Shown here: one piece after another, positions 6,922-16,872 of the stretch
How positions within the stretch are numbered: the first letter of the stretch is position 1
Layout: every line of letters starts with the position of its first letter
Origin: UBA4582 sp964228885
Lineage (GTDB): Bacteria > Pseudomonadota > Gammaproteobacteria > Pseudomonadales > Azotimanducaceae
Direction of reading: 5' to 3'
Assembly: GCA_964228885.1 (NCBI GenBank)
Contig: CAXRCG010000081.1
Location: forward strand, 1-64,000
Length of the DNA stretch: 64,000 nt
Program-made: the position numbers and the translations under genes
The notes under the pieces: model-generated
What the model saw: only the letters and a program-made list of their open reading frames with translations
What the model was told of the DNA's origin: nothing
Database searches by the model: none

Positions 6922-9618
6922 TTAGTCAAAAGAGTATTTAGCTTTCACGTACCACTGACCACCGTTCATGCCGAATGGACCTGCTTCTGGGTAGAGTTGG
7001 CCTAAGCCACCAGAACCTGGGTTTTCGTCATTGTAGGTGTCGAACAGGTTGTGCACGCCGCCGATGACTTCAATGCCGTTGTCGAAGCTATAAGCTGCTT
7101 CAACGTCAACCAGAAACTCAGGGCTAACGTCATTAACGCCGTTGCCAGTGTCATCCCACTCACCGTAGTAGCTAACGCGAACTAGGCCGCGCAGATTGCC
7201 CTGCGTGTGTGACCATGCAAAGTTACCTTTAACGCGCGGTAGCAGATCTTCTAATGACTGCTGACGACCAGCAGAAATTGGATTCACGACACCACGGCTG
7301 GTCACTTCAGTTGAGTTGTAGTTCATCGCAACAGTCAGAGTAGAGTAGCCGCCGAACGCGTCGAAGCTAGTGTTACCAACGATGTCGATACCTTGTGTTT
7401 CAGTATCGAAGCTATTTGCAAAGAAGCGGAACTCCGCTAAGTCATCCAGACCGATAAATTCCTGGCGATTCAAAGTGCCATTTGCGTCAAGGCCAGTGAG
7501 TGCTGCAGAAACAGAGGTGAAGTTAGTACCGCCACCCGCAAAGTTAAGCGCGTCGAGGAAGTCAATGTTCGCACCTAGTGCTACACGATCTTCAACTTCG
7601 ATGTTGTAGAAGTCGACAGTCCACTCTGAGTTACCTACTTCAAAGGCTACACCAATGGAGAAGTTCTGCGCGTCTTCTGGTCCAAGCGTTGGAGCGCCGT
7701 TACCAGCACTAGCGATGAATGAAGCAGCTAACTGTCCAGCTGCTGAATTCAGAGGCAGCGTACCTTGGTCTACGAGCTGACCGCCAACGTTCTGAGTCGT
7801 TACGTTAGTGATATTCGCCTGACCAGCAGTCGGTGCGTGGAATCCAGTAGAGATAGCACTACGGATGCTGAAAGAATCATTCACACGATAGATACCAGCG
7901 ATCTTAAAGTCAGTCGTGTCACCGAAGTCACTGTAGTCTTCGAAGCGCAGTGCGCCTTGGAGCGTCAGAGCATCAGTCACGTCAGCTTCAAGTTCACCGT
8001 AGACAGCGTAGCTGTCCTGATCACTAGAAGTGCTATTAGGGAATCCACCGAAGCCGTTAGAGCTTGAAGAGAATCCTTGATCAGCTAGCGGACCCAGTGC
8101 ATAAGAAGCTGCATCACCAGCGAAGAGGTCAAATTCTTCTTCACGATATTCAGCACCGAATGCGACGCTCAGGTCAGAAGCTAAGCCGTTCATTGCAACT
8201 GGGAAGCTAAAGTCTGCGTTGTAAACAGTTTCTTTTTGCTCTTGCCCACCGGGAATGAAGTCACGTGGCGTATTGGGTCCCAAAGACGCATTCACGGTGT
8301 TGCGAATGAAGAAGTTTGTTTCGTTCGAACCTGTGTAAACACTCACGTCGTAGCTCAAACCATTGTCCAACAATCCTCGGATACCTGCAGCGATGCTGAA
8401 GTCTTCGTTAACGCCACCAAATCGTGGTACGAAACCACCAGGGATAGTCTCAACAAAAGAGAAACAGTTAGCATCAGATGTTACAGCATCCAAAATGGTT
8501 GCGTCGGGGATCAATCCGTTAGTGCCAGTTAGTGGGATACCAGCTGGGCATGCGCCGCCGACACCCAGACCGTCAAGGTCACCAACACGAACTGAGGGAA
8601 CACCGTTTACTGGATCGAGCGCTCCCGTTATTGGGTCGACAAGCTCACCACGATAAACGCCGCCACGGTTAGTTGGGTTACGGTAAAAGAAACCGCCAGT
8701 TACTTCACGCTCACCAATATTACCAAAAGCATAAATTTCAGCATTGTCATTAATCTCAAGACCAGCATTAACGAATACTTTGAGATCGTCTTCAACGTCT
8801 GGCTGGCCCCAATACTGTGGCGCTTCATCCGTGTAGGAATTAATCGTACGGAAGTCAGCAGCATCTGTATTGCCTGCAGCGATCAATGCAAGCACGTCGT
8901 CACGAACAACACTTCGAACAGTGCCATCAGTTTCGCCGTATTCAGCTGTGATGTTAACAAAGCCGCTGTCGCCTAGCGGTAGGCCAATATTACCGGAAAT
9001 GCGGTAGTTATCGCCGTCGCCTTCATAAGTTGAGCCGGAGCTCACTTCAAGAAAACCACCTTCTGATGCATCACGAAGTACAAAGTTAATTACACCTGCA
9101 ATCGCGTCTGAACCATACTGCGAAGACGCTCCGTCACGCAGTACTTCAACTCGCTTTAGCGCCATAGATGGGATTGCTGAAATATCAACGCCCTGAGCAC
9201 CGTCAGAGATGCCACCACCGAGGAAACTGATAACAGATCCTCTGTGACGACGTTTGCCGTTTACCAGAACCAACGTGTTGTCTGGTGACAAACCGCGTAA
9301 GTTAGCAGGACGAGATACAGTTGCTGCATCACTAATTGGCTGTGCGTTAACGTTGTAAGAGGGTACAGCCGTACGAAGTAAATCTTGAACATCAGATCCC
9401 GCCGCACGAGTGAAGTCAGCACCTGTAATAATATCTACCGGTGCTGGGGTGTCCGAAGCTGAGCCAGCGGCACGACGTGTGCCTATGACCGTGACTTCTT
9501 CGATTTCGTCAGCATCGCTTTCTGCTGCGATAGCTGTTGTTGTGCCCAAGCCGGCTAGAACTGTAGCGACTGTGGCAACTGTGCAAACAAAACTGCGTTT
9601 GCTAGCGTTATAAAACAT
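6922..9618 (-). CDS. TonB-dependent receptor, 898 aa
   Basis: An outer-membrane ligand-gated importer. Residues 1-31 form a signal peptide (ATVATVLAGLGTTTAIAA), followed by a TonB-box-like EEVTVIGTR. The plug domain contains NLRGLSPDNTLVLVNGKRR and VEVLRDGASSQYGSDAIAGV. The rest is a long beta-barrel with aromatic-rich strands, ending GQWYVKAKYSFD. ATG 9618 has AGGAG 6 bases upstream; an in-frame TTG at 9651 has none. It resembles the large receptors of marine gammaproteobacteria with broad substrates. No substrate-processing gene is adjacent on the same strand, so the ligand is unknown. Confidence 0.95.
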   Translation of the reverse strand: MFYNASKRSFVCTVATVATVLAGLGTTTAIAAESDADEIEEVTVIGTRRAAGSASDTPAPVDIITGADFTRAAGSDVQDLLRTAVPSYNVNAQPISDAATVSRPANLRGLSPDNTLVLVNGKRRHRGSVISFLGGGISDGAQGVDISAIPSMALKRVEVLRDGASSQYGSDAIAGVINFVLRDASEGGFLEVSSGSTYEGDGDNYRISGNIGLPLGDSGFVNITAEYGETDGTVRSVVRDDVLALIAAGNTDAADFRTINSYTDEAPQYWGQPDVEDDLKVFVNAGLEINDNAEIYAFGNIGEREVTGGFFYRNPTNRGGVYRGELVDPITGALDPVNGVPSVRVGDLDGLGVGGACPAGIPLTGTNGLIPDATILDAVTSDANCFSFVETIPGGFVPRFGGVNEDFSIAAGIRGLLDNGLSYDVSVYTGSNETNFFIRNTVNASLGPNTPRDFIPGGQEQKETVYNADFSFPVAMNGLASDLSVAFGAEYREEEFDLFAGDAASYALGPLADQGFSSSSNGFGGFPNSTSSDQDSYAVYGELEADVTDALTLQGALRFEDYSDFGDTTDFKIAGIYRVNDSFSIRSAISTGFHAPTAGQANITNVTTQNVGGQLVDQGTLPLNSAAGQLAASFIASAGNGAPTLGPEDAQNFSIGVAFEVGNSEWTVDFYNIEVEDRVALGANIDFLDALNFAGGGTNFTSVSAALTGLDANGTLNRQEFIGLDDLAEFRFFANSFDTETQGIDIVGNTSFDAFGGYSTLTVAMNYNSTEVTSRGVVNPISAGRQQSLEDLLPRVKGNFAWSHTQGNLRGLVRVSYYGEWDDTGNGVNDVSPEFLVDVEAAYSFDNGIEVIGGVHNLFDTYNDENPGSGGLGQLYPEAGPFGMNGGQWYVKAKYSFD

Positions 9619-10413
9619 ATGTTGCTCCTGTGAAATTATCTGTCGACCCAAACGTTAGCTAGTTACAGCGAACTACTTGAGGCGAACTTCCGTTACGCAT
9701 CAGACGTTGCTTGAATGGCTCCCCCAACAAGCGGTGTTGATGCGACGCAGCATATTAATTCCAACTTACTAAAAATGCTAACAAAATTGCTCTACAGACC
9801 GCATTTTTGAGGACTTTAGGTCAAAAAAAGTATTGTTTGGTCCTACAATGCGAAAAAACTGGCTGTTTGCACCAATGGAGCGCTTTTCTCTGCGTTTCTG
9901 AGGGAGTTTCGAGCTGGGTCAAAACGCCAGACTAGGCGAATTTAGATCCGCTAAACGAGACTTACACTGCTCTGAAATCAATTCTGGACACAAATTTCAA
10001 CGCTTCAACTCCCACACCATCAACATGGGGTGCTTTGCCCCATTTCAGAATGTCTTTGAAGTCGGTAACCACGCTGAAAGACGCGATACCAATGAGAGAA
10101 TACCGATCGCTATCACACAACCTCGCGGTTGAACCTAAGAGCGCATGGCGGCAAGCTTATGATCATGGCCTGCTTGAAGAGTCCTAGAATAACGAGGAAC
10201 ACCCCGGCACCACTCCATGCAAGAAAAGCGGGTCATTTCATCCTAGGCTCAGTAACCTGTTAGTTATTTAGTTTTCGCATTAGGGACCGAAATTGCAAAC
10301 GACACATCGCGCTAATTGCGTTCACGACCTTCTCGCCCTATCCTTGAAGCATCGGCGTGACAACAGCATTGCCACACGCCTATCCGCCAAACTTGACTCA
10401 GGAAACGCAGAAC
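9619..10413. other. Long non-coding region between divergent genes
   Basis: Almost 800 bp with no supportable reading frame, between the divergent TonB receptor (minus) and PhyH gene (plus). A small hairpin (ATGGGG/CCCCAT, 10025-10043) is present without a T-run. This is unusually long for this gene-dense window. It may hold long leaders, a small RNA or a decayed gene, but I could not identify one. Confidence 0.5.
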
Positions 10414-11649
10414 ATGAGGATTCCCCAATTTGACCCCAATCATGTCGCCGCGCACTCATCCTCTGAGGATCATATGTATCGCGCCGAGCTTTTATCGCGG
10501 GATCCGATGAGTTCAGTGCTCGCGGACAACCCGGAAATCTACTTTGTACCACCCAAGCGCAAAAGCGAATGGGGCCAGTGGGAATTTAAACCCGGGTCTT
10601 ACTACGACACGACCACCGGCGACAAGCATTCATATTGGAAAGACAAAGACCTCCCGCAAGCTAGCAAGGATATCAAACGCCTACGGGCCGATATGCGGCA
10701 GTGGGGTTACTGCAAGATTGAAGACGCGTTGTCTGCAGCACAGGTCGCCAACATTCACAAGCGGGTGCTTGATCAAGCAGAGGGTGAGCGCATGGCGGGC
10801 ATCGCGCAGAGGACGCCCAGCGGTCAGAACATCAATTGCTGCGTTAACAAGGGCCGCTGTTTTGAGGGGCTAATAGAGCAACATCCATCGATTGTTCAGG
10901 GCGGGGCGCTGGTCGAGCAACTTGTTACAGAGGCACTTGGCAACAACTGGATCTGTACATCGTTAATTGCCGCCATCTCACTGGAAGGCGGTGTGCCTCA
11001 GGCGCTGCATCAGGATCAAGATATTGCGCTGGATTCACGCAGCCCGATCACGATCAATATCCTGACCGCCATCACAGACATTGATGAAACCAACGGTGGC
11101 ACGCTGGTTATCCCCGGTAGCCACAAGACATTGTCCGATGCCGTTAGGGAACAAAAGCCCGTCGGCAAGCTGCCACCTGCCATCAACGTTGACGCCCGCG
11201 CCGGCACCATGATTATTACAGACGGACGGTTGCTTCACGGCACTGGCATTAACCATACCTCGCAGCCACGCATTGTGATGCTGAACGGTATGCAGCATCC
11301 GATCATCAGGCAACAAGAAAACTGGATGTTGTCTGTTCACCCTGAAGTCATCAAGCGAGCCAGTCCCAAGCTGCTACAACGCATGGGCTACCAGGCCACC
11401 AACGCTGCACAAACTAACGAAGGACACGGCTTTGGCGCTCGCGGAGAGGTCGACGAGCTTACTGGCTCGACACTGGATTTCCGTATGGCGGCGGATAACG
11501 GCGACTATTTACGCGTAGGTGAGCTCGGCCCAGAATCTACGCCAGAAGAACTCAACATGCCTTTTACACTACGTGATGTGGTGACCAAAGCACGTGCAGG
11601 TGGAAAAAGCGCGCCTGTCGGTATCGGCGGCTCAAAGGCTAATCCCTAG
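10414..11649 (+). CDS. Phytanoyl-CoA dioxygenase (PhyH) family protein
   Basis: A 411-residue Fe(II)/2-oxoglutarate oxygenase. The iron ligands are visible as HQD (His199, Asp201) in QALHQDQDIALD and His275 in GRLLHGTGINH, with Arg286 (QPRIVML) placed to bind 2-oxoglutarate. NGGTLVIPGSHK is the usual PhyH strand before the distal His. It hydroxylates an unknown small substrate in the cytoplasm. ATG 10414 has AGGAAA about 8 bases upstream; a GTG at 10357 lacks a site. No operon partner: a divergent TonB receptor lies upstream and a small unknown gene follows after 146 bp. Confidence 0.88.
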   Translation: MRIPQFDPNHVAAHSSSEDHMYRAELLSRDPMSSVLADNPEIYFVPPKRKSEWGQWEFKPGSYYDTTTGDKHSYWKDKDLPQASKDIKRLRADMRQWGYCKIEDALSAAQVANIHKRVLDQAEGERMAGIAQRTPSGQNINCCVNKGRCFEGLIEQHPSIVQGGALVEQLVTEALGNNWICTSLIAAISLEGGVPQALHQDQDIALDSRSPITINILTAITDIDETNGGTLVIPGSHKTLSDAVREQKPVGKLPPAINVDARAGTMIITDGRLLHGTGINHTSQPRIVMLNGMQHPIIRQQENWMLSVHPEVIKRASPKLLQRMGYQATNAAQTNEGHGFGARGEVDELTGSTLDFRMAADNGDYLRVGELGPESTPEELNMPFTLRDVVTKARAGGKSAPVGIGGSKANP

Positions 11650-11672
11650 CGGTAAACCGACCCGGAACAGTG

Positions 11673-11691
11673 GTCAGGCAGCTTGTCTGAC
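11673..11691 (+). terminator. Weak hairpin after the PhyH gene
   Basis: An 8-bp stem with one G-T pair and a 3-base loop (GTCAGGCA/TGTCTGAC), starting 24 bp after the PhyH stop. It lacks a clear T-run, so termination is uncertain. Confidence 0.3.
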
Positions 11692-11795
11692 TATTCAGAA
11701 ATTACCATCACTAAAGCGTCTTTTCAGCGACCGCAGCAACCATATTTAGTCAATGACAAAGTGAACAAACCGAGTGTTTTGGGCGTAGAACTTAA

Positions 11796-12134
11796 ATGCA
11801 AATCAATAATTTAAATCTCATCACCCGTCTTGAGTTGCTCGACACTTTAAAAGTACTCGCCAGTGGCAATCCTGCTGGGCTCAAAATTACCGCGTTGCTA
11901 AACGGCGCACCCAGTGAAACCGCGATTAATTCCGAAAACGACATCTTCGATATTCAATTTGACAGGGACACCCTTGAGACAATCGCTTATGCGGTCGAGC
12001 AACACGCCTACGCGTTAGCTGAACCGTATGTTGGTTCAGTAGAAGATGGAACAAATAAAGCATCAGACGATCGATCTTTTCAATACTGGCAGGTGCTTTC
12101 GGAGCGCTGGAGCTATCTAGAGTTGATGCGTTGA
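11796..12134 (+). CDS. Small protein of unknown function, 112 aa
   Basis: An acidic, helix-rich, soluble 112-residue protein with no recognised domain. It has the composition of a real protein (balanced residues, few Arg or Ser clusters) but only a poor ribosome binding site before ATG 11796. Segments such as LDTLKVLASGNPAGLKITALLNG suggest helices. It stands alone between the PhyH gene and the convergent regulator gene. No function can be inferred. Confidence 0.5.
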   Translation: MQINNLNLITRLELLDTLKVLASGNPAGLKITALLNGAPSETAINSENDIFDIQFDRDTLETIAYAVEQHAYALAEPYVGSVEDGTNKASDDRSFQYWQVLSERWSYLELMR

Positions 12135-12295
12135 GCAAACGAAAGAACACACCGACCAAAAGTTAGATAGCGCATCAACATAAGATCGTCTCAGACCGTC
12201 TGAAGGTCATGATACTCCATCAACGTCATCTACTCGTTTGCTTTTGTAATCGTGACCCGAATGGCTGCGTTCGCGGTGGTTGCGTTCGTGGCATT

Positions 12296-12514
12296 CTATT
12301 TAACCGCGTCGTAAGAAAAGACTGCCGCAAAAGGTTCATCAAGCGCGATTGCAATCTTGAATGCTGCTTCCAGAGACGGCGAGTACTTCTCTTTTTCGAT
12401 TGCAACGATCGTTTGCCGCGTCACGCCTACTTCGTCAGCCAGTTGTTGCTGCGTCATCTCTCCGCGTGCAAATCTCAGTTTACGGATACTGTTCTTCACG
12501 CGAGTCTTCGCCAT
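12296..12514 (-). CDS. XRE-family helix-turn-helix regulator, 72 aa
   Basis: A minimal Cro/CI-type DNA-binding protein. The helix-turn-helix reads MTQQQLADEVGVTRQTIVAIEKEKYSPSL (20 to 48), followed by the typical tail LEAAFKIAIALDEPFAAVF. Such stand-alone 70-residue XRE proteins are commonly encoded with a small membrane protein of unknown role, as here. Its ATG overlaps the stop of the upstream membrane gene by one base (TGATG), so the two are translationally coupled. Autoregulation of the pair is likely but not shown. Confidence 0.9.
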   Translation of the reverse strand: MAKTRVKNSIRKLRFARGEMTQQQLADEVGVTRQTIVAIEKEKYSPSLEAAFKIAIALDEPFAAVFSYDAVK

Positions 12515-12960
12515 CAGGCACCTACCCGGTAGTACCAGATCTGGGTCACCAGTTTTGACGCCTCTGAAACGGTAAGTGCCAGCATCAGATATACCGCGAC
12601 AAGCAGACTGGGGGGCACAGGAGGTGTACCCGCGTGGAAACTGCGGACAATAATATGACCAACAATCCAGACAATGCCAATTGCCAGAACATAGCCAGAC
12701 AAACGATCGGCTTTCAAATTAAATTCCGCGTCCCGTTCGTCACTGCTTTCCTCTCTAGATCTTGCAGCAATGATGCTGTGATAGACAATTTCGATCACGA
12801 TGATGACTCCTACCGCAAAAATGAGACGCGGCATGATGTCTAAGAAAGTTCCTCCGTTTGCAACGTGAGTTACAGCGAGCGGGAAAAACAACCAACTCGA
12901 AACAACAATAGCAAGAAGCGATCCCCAAGCACTTTTTTCCTGAAAAGATGAATCCACCAC
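12514..12960 (-). CDS. Four-helix membrane protein paired with XRE regulator
   Basis: A 148-residue inner-membrane protein with about four hydrophobic segments (SLLAIVVSSWLFFPLAV; LIFAVGVIIVIEIVYHSII; VLAIGIVWIVGHIIV; SLLVAVYLMLALTV) and a charged cytoplasmic loop SREESSDERDAEFNLKADR between the second and third. The layout matches small membrane proteins co-encoded with XRE regulators, in which the loop might contact the regulator. Start is GTG at 12960 or GTG at 12957, with GAGGA just upstream; the second gives better spacing. It overlaps the regulator gene by one base. Function is unknown. Confidence 0.8.
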   Translation of the reverse strand: MVDSSFQEKSAWGSLLAIVVSSWLFFPLAVTHVANGGTFLDIMPRLIFAVGVIIVIEIVYHSIIAARSREESSDERDAEFNLKADRLSGYVLAIGIVWIVGHIIVRSFHAGTPPVPPSLLVAVYLMLALTVSEASKLVTQIWYYRVGA

Positions 12961-13024
12961 ATTTCCTCTATGTTTCTACGACAAGCGGCAATGTACTTAA
13001 TATTTTACTTGGTGTCTAATATTT

Positions 13025-13042
13025 TTTACATTAGTTTGTAAA
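13025..13042. promoter_or_regulatory. Possible operator TTTAC-N8-GTAAA
   Basis: A 5-bp inverted repeat with an 8-bp spacer upstream of the membrane protein/XRE pair; a further GTAAA follows at 13050-13054. It could be the site bound by the XRE protein for autoregulation. Short arms in AT-rich DNA make this weak. Confidence 0.25.
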
Positions 13043-13158
13043 TAGGTTGTAAACCGGGACCACATGACACTCGGCAACCAAAGGCCTTCTGCTTTAAATT
13101 TTTCGCGCAAACAGTCGATTGCATTGTTTTCAGCAAGGGGCAATGCTATCGCTTAGAA

Positions 13159-14352
13159 TCACCCACCTACTACCAGCGGGTGACGCTTATAGTCATTTAT
13201 CCAAGATAAAAAAGCAGCCGCTTCCAGAGGGCGGCTGATAAAATACCCTTGGCCAATCTCGCAACCCAGCGAGCCTAGCCAGGTGAACGTTTCCTCGTCC
13301 TCCACACCTTCTGCAACAACATCTAACCCCAGACTGTGGCCCAAATCGATTGTTACTCGCGATATCGCTGCCGCCTCTTTATTTGAAATCGCGCCCATGA
13401 CAAACGATTTGTCTACCTTGAGTTCGTTGAATGGCATTCTATAGAGCTGAACAAGGGAGGAAAAACCGGTCCCAAAATCATCAAGCGATAAGCGAATATT
13501 CTTGAGCCGCAAACGCGTAAGGATATCCATGGTTAGTGAAGGATCTTCCATCGCTCCGCTTTCTGTAATTTCCAAAATAAGACGATGTGGATTAAATTGA
13601 TACTGCCTCAAAAGTCGTTCTATTCGGTCTGGTAGATCCAAGTCACTTAACAATCTAGCTGAGATGTTGACAGAGAGATTTATGTTCGTGCCGCTTTCCT
13701 CGAGTATTCTAAATTGTTCAACCGCTTTTCCTAAAACAAAGAAAGTTAAAGGCCCGATAAGATCTGGATCCTCTTCCGCGATTGGAATAAAACTGTCTGG
13801 CGCTAATAATCCATAGTCTGGATGCTGCCACCGCACAAGTGCCTCAGCGCCACTTATCTTTCCAGTTTTTAAGCACACCTGCGGCTGATAAAAAACAACC
13901 AAGTCATCGCCGTTAATCGCTTTTCGTAGATCAGCTTGAGAGATTATTTCAGCAGACTTGGCACTTACCACCTCCTGAGGAAAATTTTTAATCAGCGCTG
14001 ACTTTAAGTCGGAAATATTCATAGGCTTAGTAAACGTACCGACCATCTGTAGTTGCAATGATCTACCGAACTTTAGTGCGGTTTCCATCACACTTTTATC
14101 GACACCACTCATAAGAATAATTGCAGCTTTGCAATCACTTTCAGCCAATTTGCGCAATAGCTCGACACCATCAAATCGCGGCATCTGCAAATCCAAAAAT
14201 ATGATATTGGGTTGGTAGGTGTGATAGGTGGATTCGAACAGATCGGGGTCATCGATTACGAAGGTATCTACTTGTAAACTGTTCGCCAATCGCTGAATAA
14301 CCCGACCTATTCTGGCATCGTCATCTATAATGAGAACGCGATTTTTCGACAT
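13159..14352 (-). CDS. Response regulator with EAL (c-di-GMP phosphodiesterase) domain
   Basis: A 397-residue two-domain protein. Residues 1-120 are a receiver domain with acidic pocket IIDDD (8-12) and phosphoacceptor Asp54 in IIFLDLQMP. Residues 140-390 are an EAL domain. The signature reads EALVRW (170-175), and NISAR, EITES, DDFGTG (291-296), KVDKSF and AEGVE are all present, so it should hydrolyse cyclic di-GMP. It lies 213 bp downstream of a hybrid histidine kinase on the same strand, which is the likely phosphodonor, suggesting a pathway from a sensed signal to lower c-di-GMP and altered motility or attachment. Confidence 0.93.
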   Translation of the reverse strand: MSKNRVLIIDDDARIGRVIQRLANSLQVDTFVIDDPDLFESTYHTYQPNIIFLDLQMPRFDGVELLRKLAESDCKAAIILMSGVDKSVMETALKFGRSLQLQMVGTFTKPMNISDLKSALIKNFPQEVVSAKSAEIISQADLRKAINGDDLVVFYQPQVCLKTGKISGAEALVRWQHPDYGLLAPDSFIPIAEEDPDLIGPLTFFVLGKAVEQFRILEESGTNINLSVNISARLLSDLDLPDRIERLLRQYQFNPHRLILEITESGAMEDPSLTMDILTRLRLKNIRLSLDDFGTGFSSLVQLYRMPFNELKVDKSFVMGAISNKEAAAISRVTIDLGHSLGLDVVAEGVEDEETFTWLGSLGCEIGQGYFISRPLEAAAFLSWINDYKRHPLVVGG

Positions 14353-14565
14353 AAAAAGATTCCTAGCAGCCTAACAAAAACACGTATTTTTTCTGCTTTA
14401 ATGCAACACCAATGGGCGCGCGCTGCTTCGCTAATATACATAGCACACATAACGGTTAACGCCATCGGTTAGAGTAAAGACTCCTCTATCCGGGTGTAGT
14501 CTTACATTTGGCTTGCGTTCTATTACCCTCGATGCTTTTGCTGAGAGATGCTTAATCAGTAATTA

Positions 14566-16728
14566 TCAATTTTCAAAGAGCCTCGCTCTAATCTGTTTAG
14601 CAAGCGCATCTATCGTATAGGGCTTTCTTAAAAGAGGGAAAGAAGACACATATTTATCGACGTCTGTCTCCCTTTTGGTAAACCCAGATGTAAGGACAAC
14701 TTTTATCATTGGATAATTTTTCTCGACCCAACGGCCCAACATTTGGCCATCAACTTCTCCTGGCATCAGCACATCCGAAAATATTAGATCTATTTTTTTC
14801 CCAGAATCTATTATGTTTTTAGCCATTGCTGCACTATTTGCTTCTAGTGTTCTGTAGCCGAGTCTTTTCAAGTCACGCAAAGCTACTCTCCTAACCCGTG
14901 GTTCATCTTCAACCACGAGTATTACTTCAGAGCCTGCAAACTCGATTTCATTGTTCTTAGAATTGCTTTTTTCTTGCCCCATGTTTTTTGCTTCTGGGAA
15001 ATACATTGAAACCCTTGTGCCTTCACCAACTTTGCTTCTAATGACACATTGCCCGTTAGATTGCTGAATAAAACCATAAACCATACTTAAACCAAGGCCC
15101 GTACCTTTGCCGACTTCTTTGGTCGTAAAAAAGGGTTCATAAACCCGAGCTAAGTCATCGCTTTCAATGCCTACGCCGGTATCTTCCACACTAACGACAA
15201 CGTAGTCACCCGATTCAAGGATGAGTTCTTGGTCATAATTACTTTCATTATCAGCGAAATTCGAGTGATGATACGGCTTAACACTTATCGTAATATCTCC
15301 ACCATCAACCATCGCGTCGCGCGCGTTTATCGACAGATTAAGAAGGGCATTTTCTAATTGTGAAGAGTCTATATTGATATAGAGATTTCTTTTTGCGAGT
15401 TTAGTTTGCAAATCGGCGGTATTTCCCAAGGTTCTAGATAAAAATCGCGAGAAGTTATGCACAAACTCATTTACTTCACTTAACTCTGGCTTGAGAATTC
15501 GATTTCGCGAAAACGCAAGCAGACGCGCTGTAAGCTCAGCGCCATCAGCCGTAGCTGACATTGCATCTTCAAAAAGCTCCTCAACTTCCTGGCTGACCTC
15601 ACCGATATCTTGTTGCAAAAATCTTAGATTTCCATCGATAATACTCAACAGATTATTAAAGTCATGGGCAATGCCCCCGGTTAACTGACCAACACTTTCC
15701 ATCTTACCCGCTTGATTTAAGGCATTCTGTTTTTGTCGAAGCTCGGTTATGTCCTGGCCAACACCGATAACTCCAATAATTAAACCATCCACATCGCGTC
15801 TAGTGGTCGCATTCAAGAGTACATCAACGCGCTGGTCTGTTTTTGTGTACAGCGGAAACTCATAGCTAGCAGACTCTACACCTAACAACGCGCTATCAAG
15901 CACCCGTTTTACCGGCGCTTTGTATTCCTCGGTAATAAATTCGGCGACCAGATCCTTGCCATACACCTCTGACTTAGCATAGCCAGTAATCTGCTCTGCT
16001 GACTGGTTCCATTCGTTGACTAAGCCATTAAAGTCAATTCCAAATATCGGCGCATTTGCAGTGTCTACAAACTGTGTCAACTCATCTGCCGTTCTTAACG
16101 CCGCAGCTTGAGCCTGTTTAATATCCGTAATATCACATAGCACCACGTTAAATTTGCACTCCCCTTCAAGCAACATCTCACTAAAGGTCGCTGAAAGATA
16201 TAAGATCGTCCCATCTTTTTTCTTGCCTTGGAGTTCTTGTCCAGCTATCCCTTTCAAATCTTTAAGGCGGTTATTTTGTAAGTGTTTCAAAACCACATCG
16301 CGTCTTGAATTGAAGGAATCAGGCATCAAGAAATGGAGACATTCTCCCACTAACTCTTTTTCTGAATAACCAAACATGTTCTCCACTGCGGCATTTACCG
16401 ACAGTATTGTTCCTTCATCACTTATTGTGACAAAACCATCCGCCATCGTTTCCAATATCAGCTTCAGAGTTGATGCTTGTGACGACTGATTGCTGTGTTC
16501 TGATTTTTCTGGAATTGCGCTTAAGAACATAAATAAGGTAAGACACAGCAAGACAGGAACTGTATCGAGAACATAAATTACAACGCTCATCTCATGGATA
16601 GCAGATATGCTATCAAGCGTCCAAGGGAGGTTCGCTGAGTAAATCGCAAGACTCCACCCAATAAACACAAAAAGTGCGCCAAGTAAAATGGCTACCTCGA
16701 TGAACCTGAAGATCAACCTACTTTTCAT
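14566..16728 (-). CDS. Hybrid sensor histidine kinase with two PAS domains
   Basis: A 720-residue membrane sensor. Two N-terminal helices (about 9-30 and 48-72) bracket a short periplasmic loop. PAS domain 1 spans about 85-205 and PAS 2 about 215-330. The phospho-His is His355 in GGIAHDFNNLL. ATP-lid motifs are N468 (NARDAM), DTGVG (516-520) and GKGTGLGLS (540-548). A C-terminal receiver has VVEDE (605-609) and phosphoacceptor Asp652. No phosphotransfer domain is seen, so the receiver may modulate the kinase. It probably signals to the adjacent REC-EAL protein. The sensed signal is unknown, with PAS suggesting redox, oxygen or a small ligand. Confidence 0.93.
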   Translation of the reverse strand: MKSRLIFRFIEVAILLGALFVFIGWSLAIYSANLPWTLDSISAIHEMSVVIYVLDTVPVLLCLTLFMFLSAIPEKSEHSNQSSQASTLKLILETMADGFVTISDEGTILSVNAAVENMFGYSEKELVGECLHFLMPDSFNSRRDVVLKHLQNNRLKDLKGIAGQELQGKKKDGTILYLSATFSEMLLEGECKFNVVLCDITDIKQAQAAALRTADELTQFVDTANAPIFGIDFNGLVNEWNQSAEQITGYAKSEVYGKDLVAEFITEEYKAPVKRVLDSALLGVESASYEFPLYTKTDQRVDVLLNATTRRDVDGLIIGVIGVGQDITELRQKQNALNQAGKMESVGQLTGGIAHDFNNLLSIIDGNLRFLQQDIGEVSQEVEELFEDAMSATADGAELTARLLAFSRNRILKPELSEVNEFVHNFSRFLSRTLGNTADLQTKLAKRNLYINIDSSQLENALLNLSINARDAMVDGGDITISVKPYHHSNFADNESNYDQELILESGDYVVVSVEDTGVGIESDDLARVYEPFFTTKEVGKGTGLGLSMVYGFIQQSNGQCVIRSKVGEGTRVSMYFPEAKNMGQEKSNSKNNEIEFAGSEVILVVEDEPRVRRVALRDLKRLGYRTLEANSAAMAKNIIDSGKKIDLIFSDVLMPGEVDGQMLGRWVEKNYPMIKVVLTSGFTKRETDVDKYVSSFPLLRKPYTIDALAKQIRARLFEN

Positions 16729-16872
16729 TTTGCGGATGTTACACTTACGTCATGGCTAATTGGTTCCGTTTGGAACGTTTTAGCACCATGTCGTCTGATT
16801 GTACTTGGCGATTCGTTTCCCTTCGCATGCTTACCCGTCTACAAAGTTGAAACTGCCGCGAATAGCGCCAAT

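Noticed and set aside
9840..9902. Tiny frame MRKNWLFAPMERFSLRF as a leader peptide
   Set aside because: No ribosome binding site and no gene close downstream on that strand.
12191..12204. CCGTCTGAA resembling the core of the neisserial DNA uptake sequence, within palindrome TCAGAC-C-GTCTGA
   Set aside because: A single copy noticed, and the organism type does not fit; most likely chance or part of a small palindrome between convergent genes.
12296..12960. Membrane protein/XRE pair considered as a toxin-antitoxin system
   Set aside because: A four-helix 148-aa protein with a charged loop does not look like a known toxin; the pairing is better explained as a regulator with a membrane partner.
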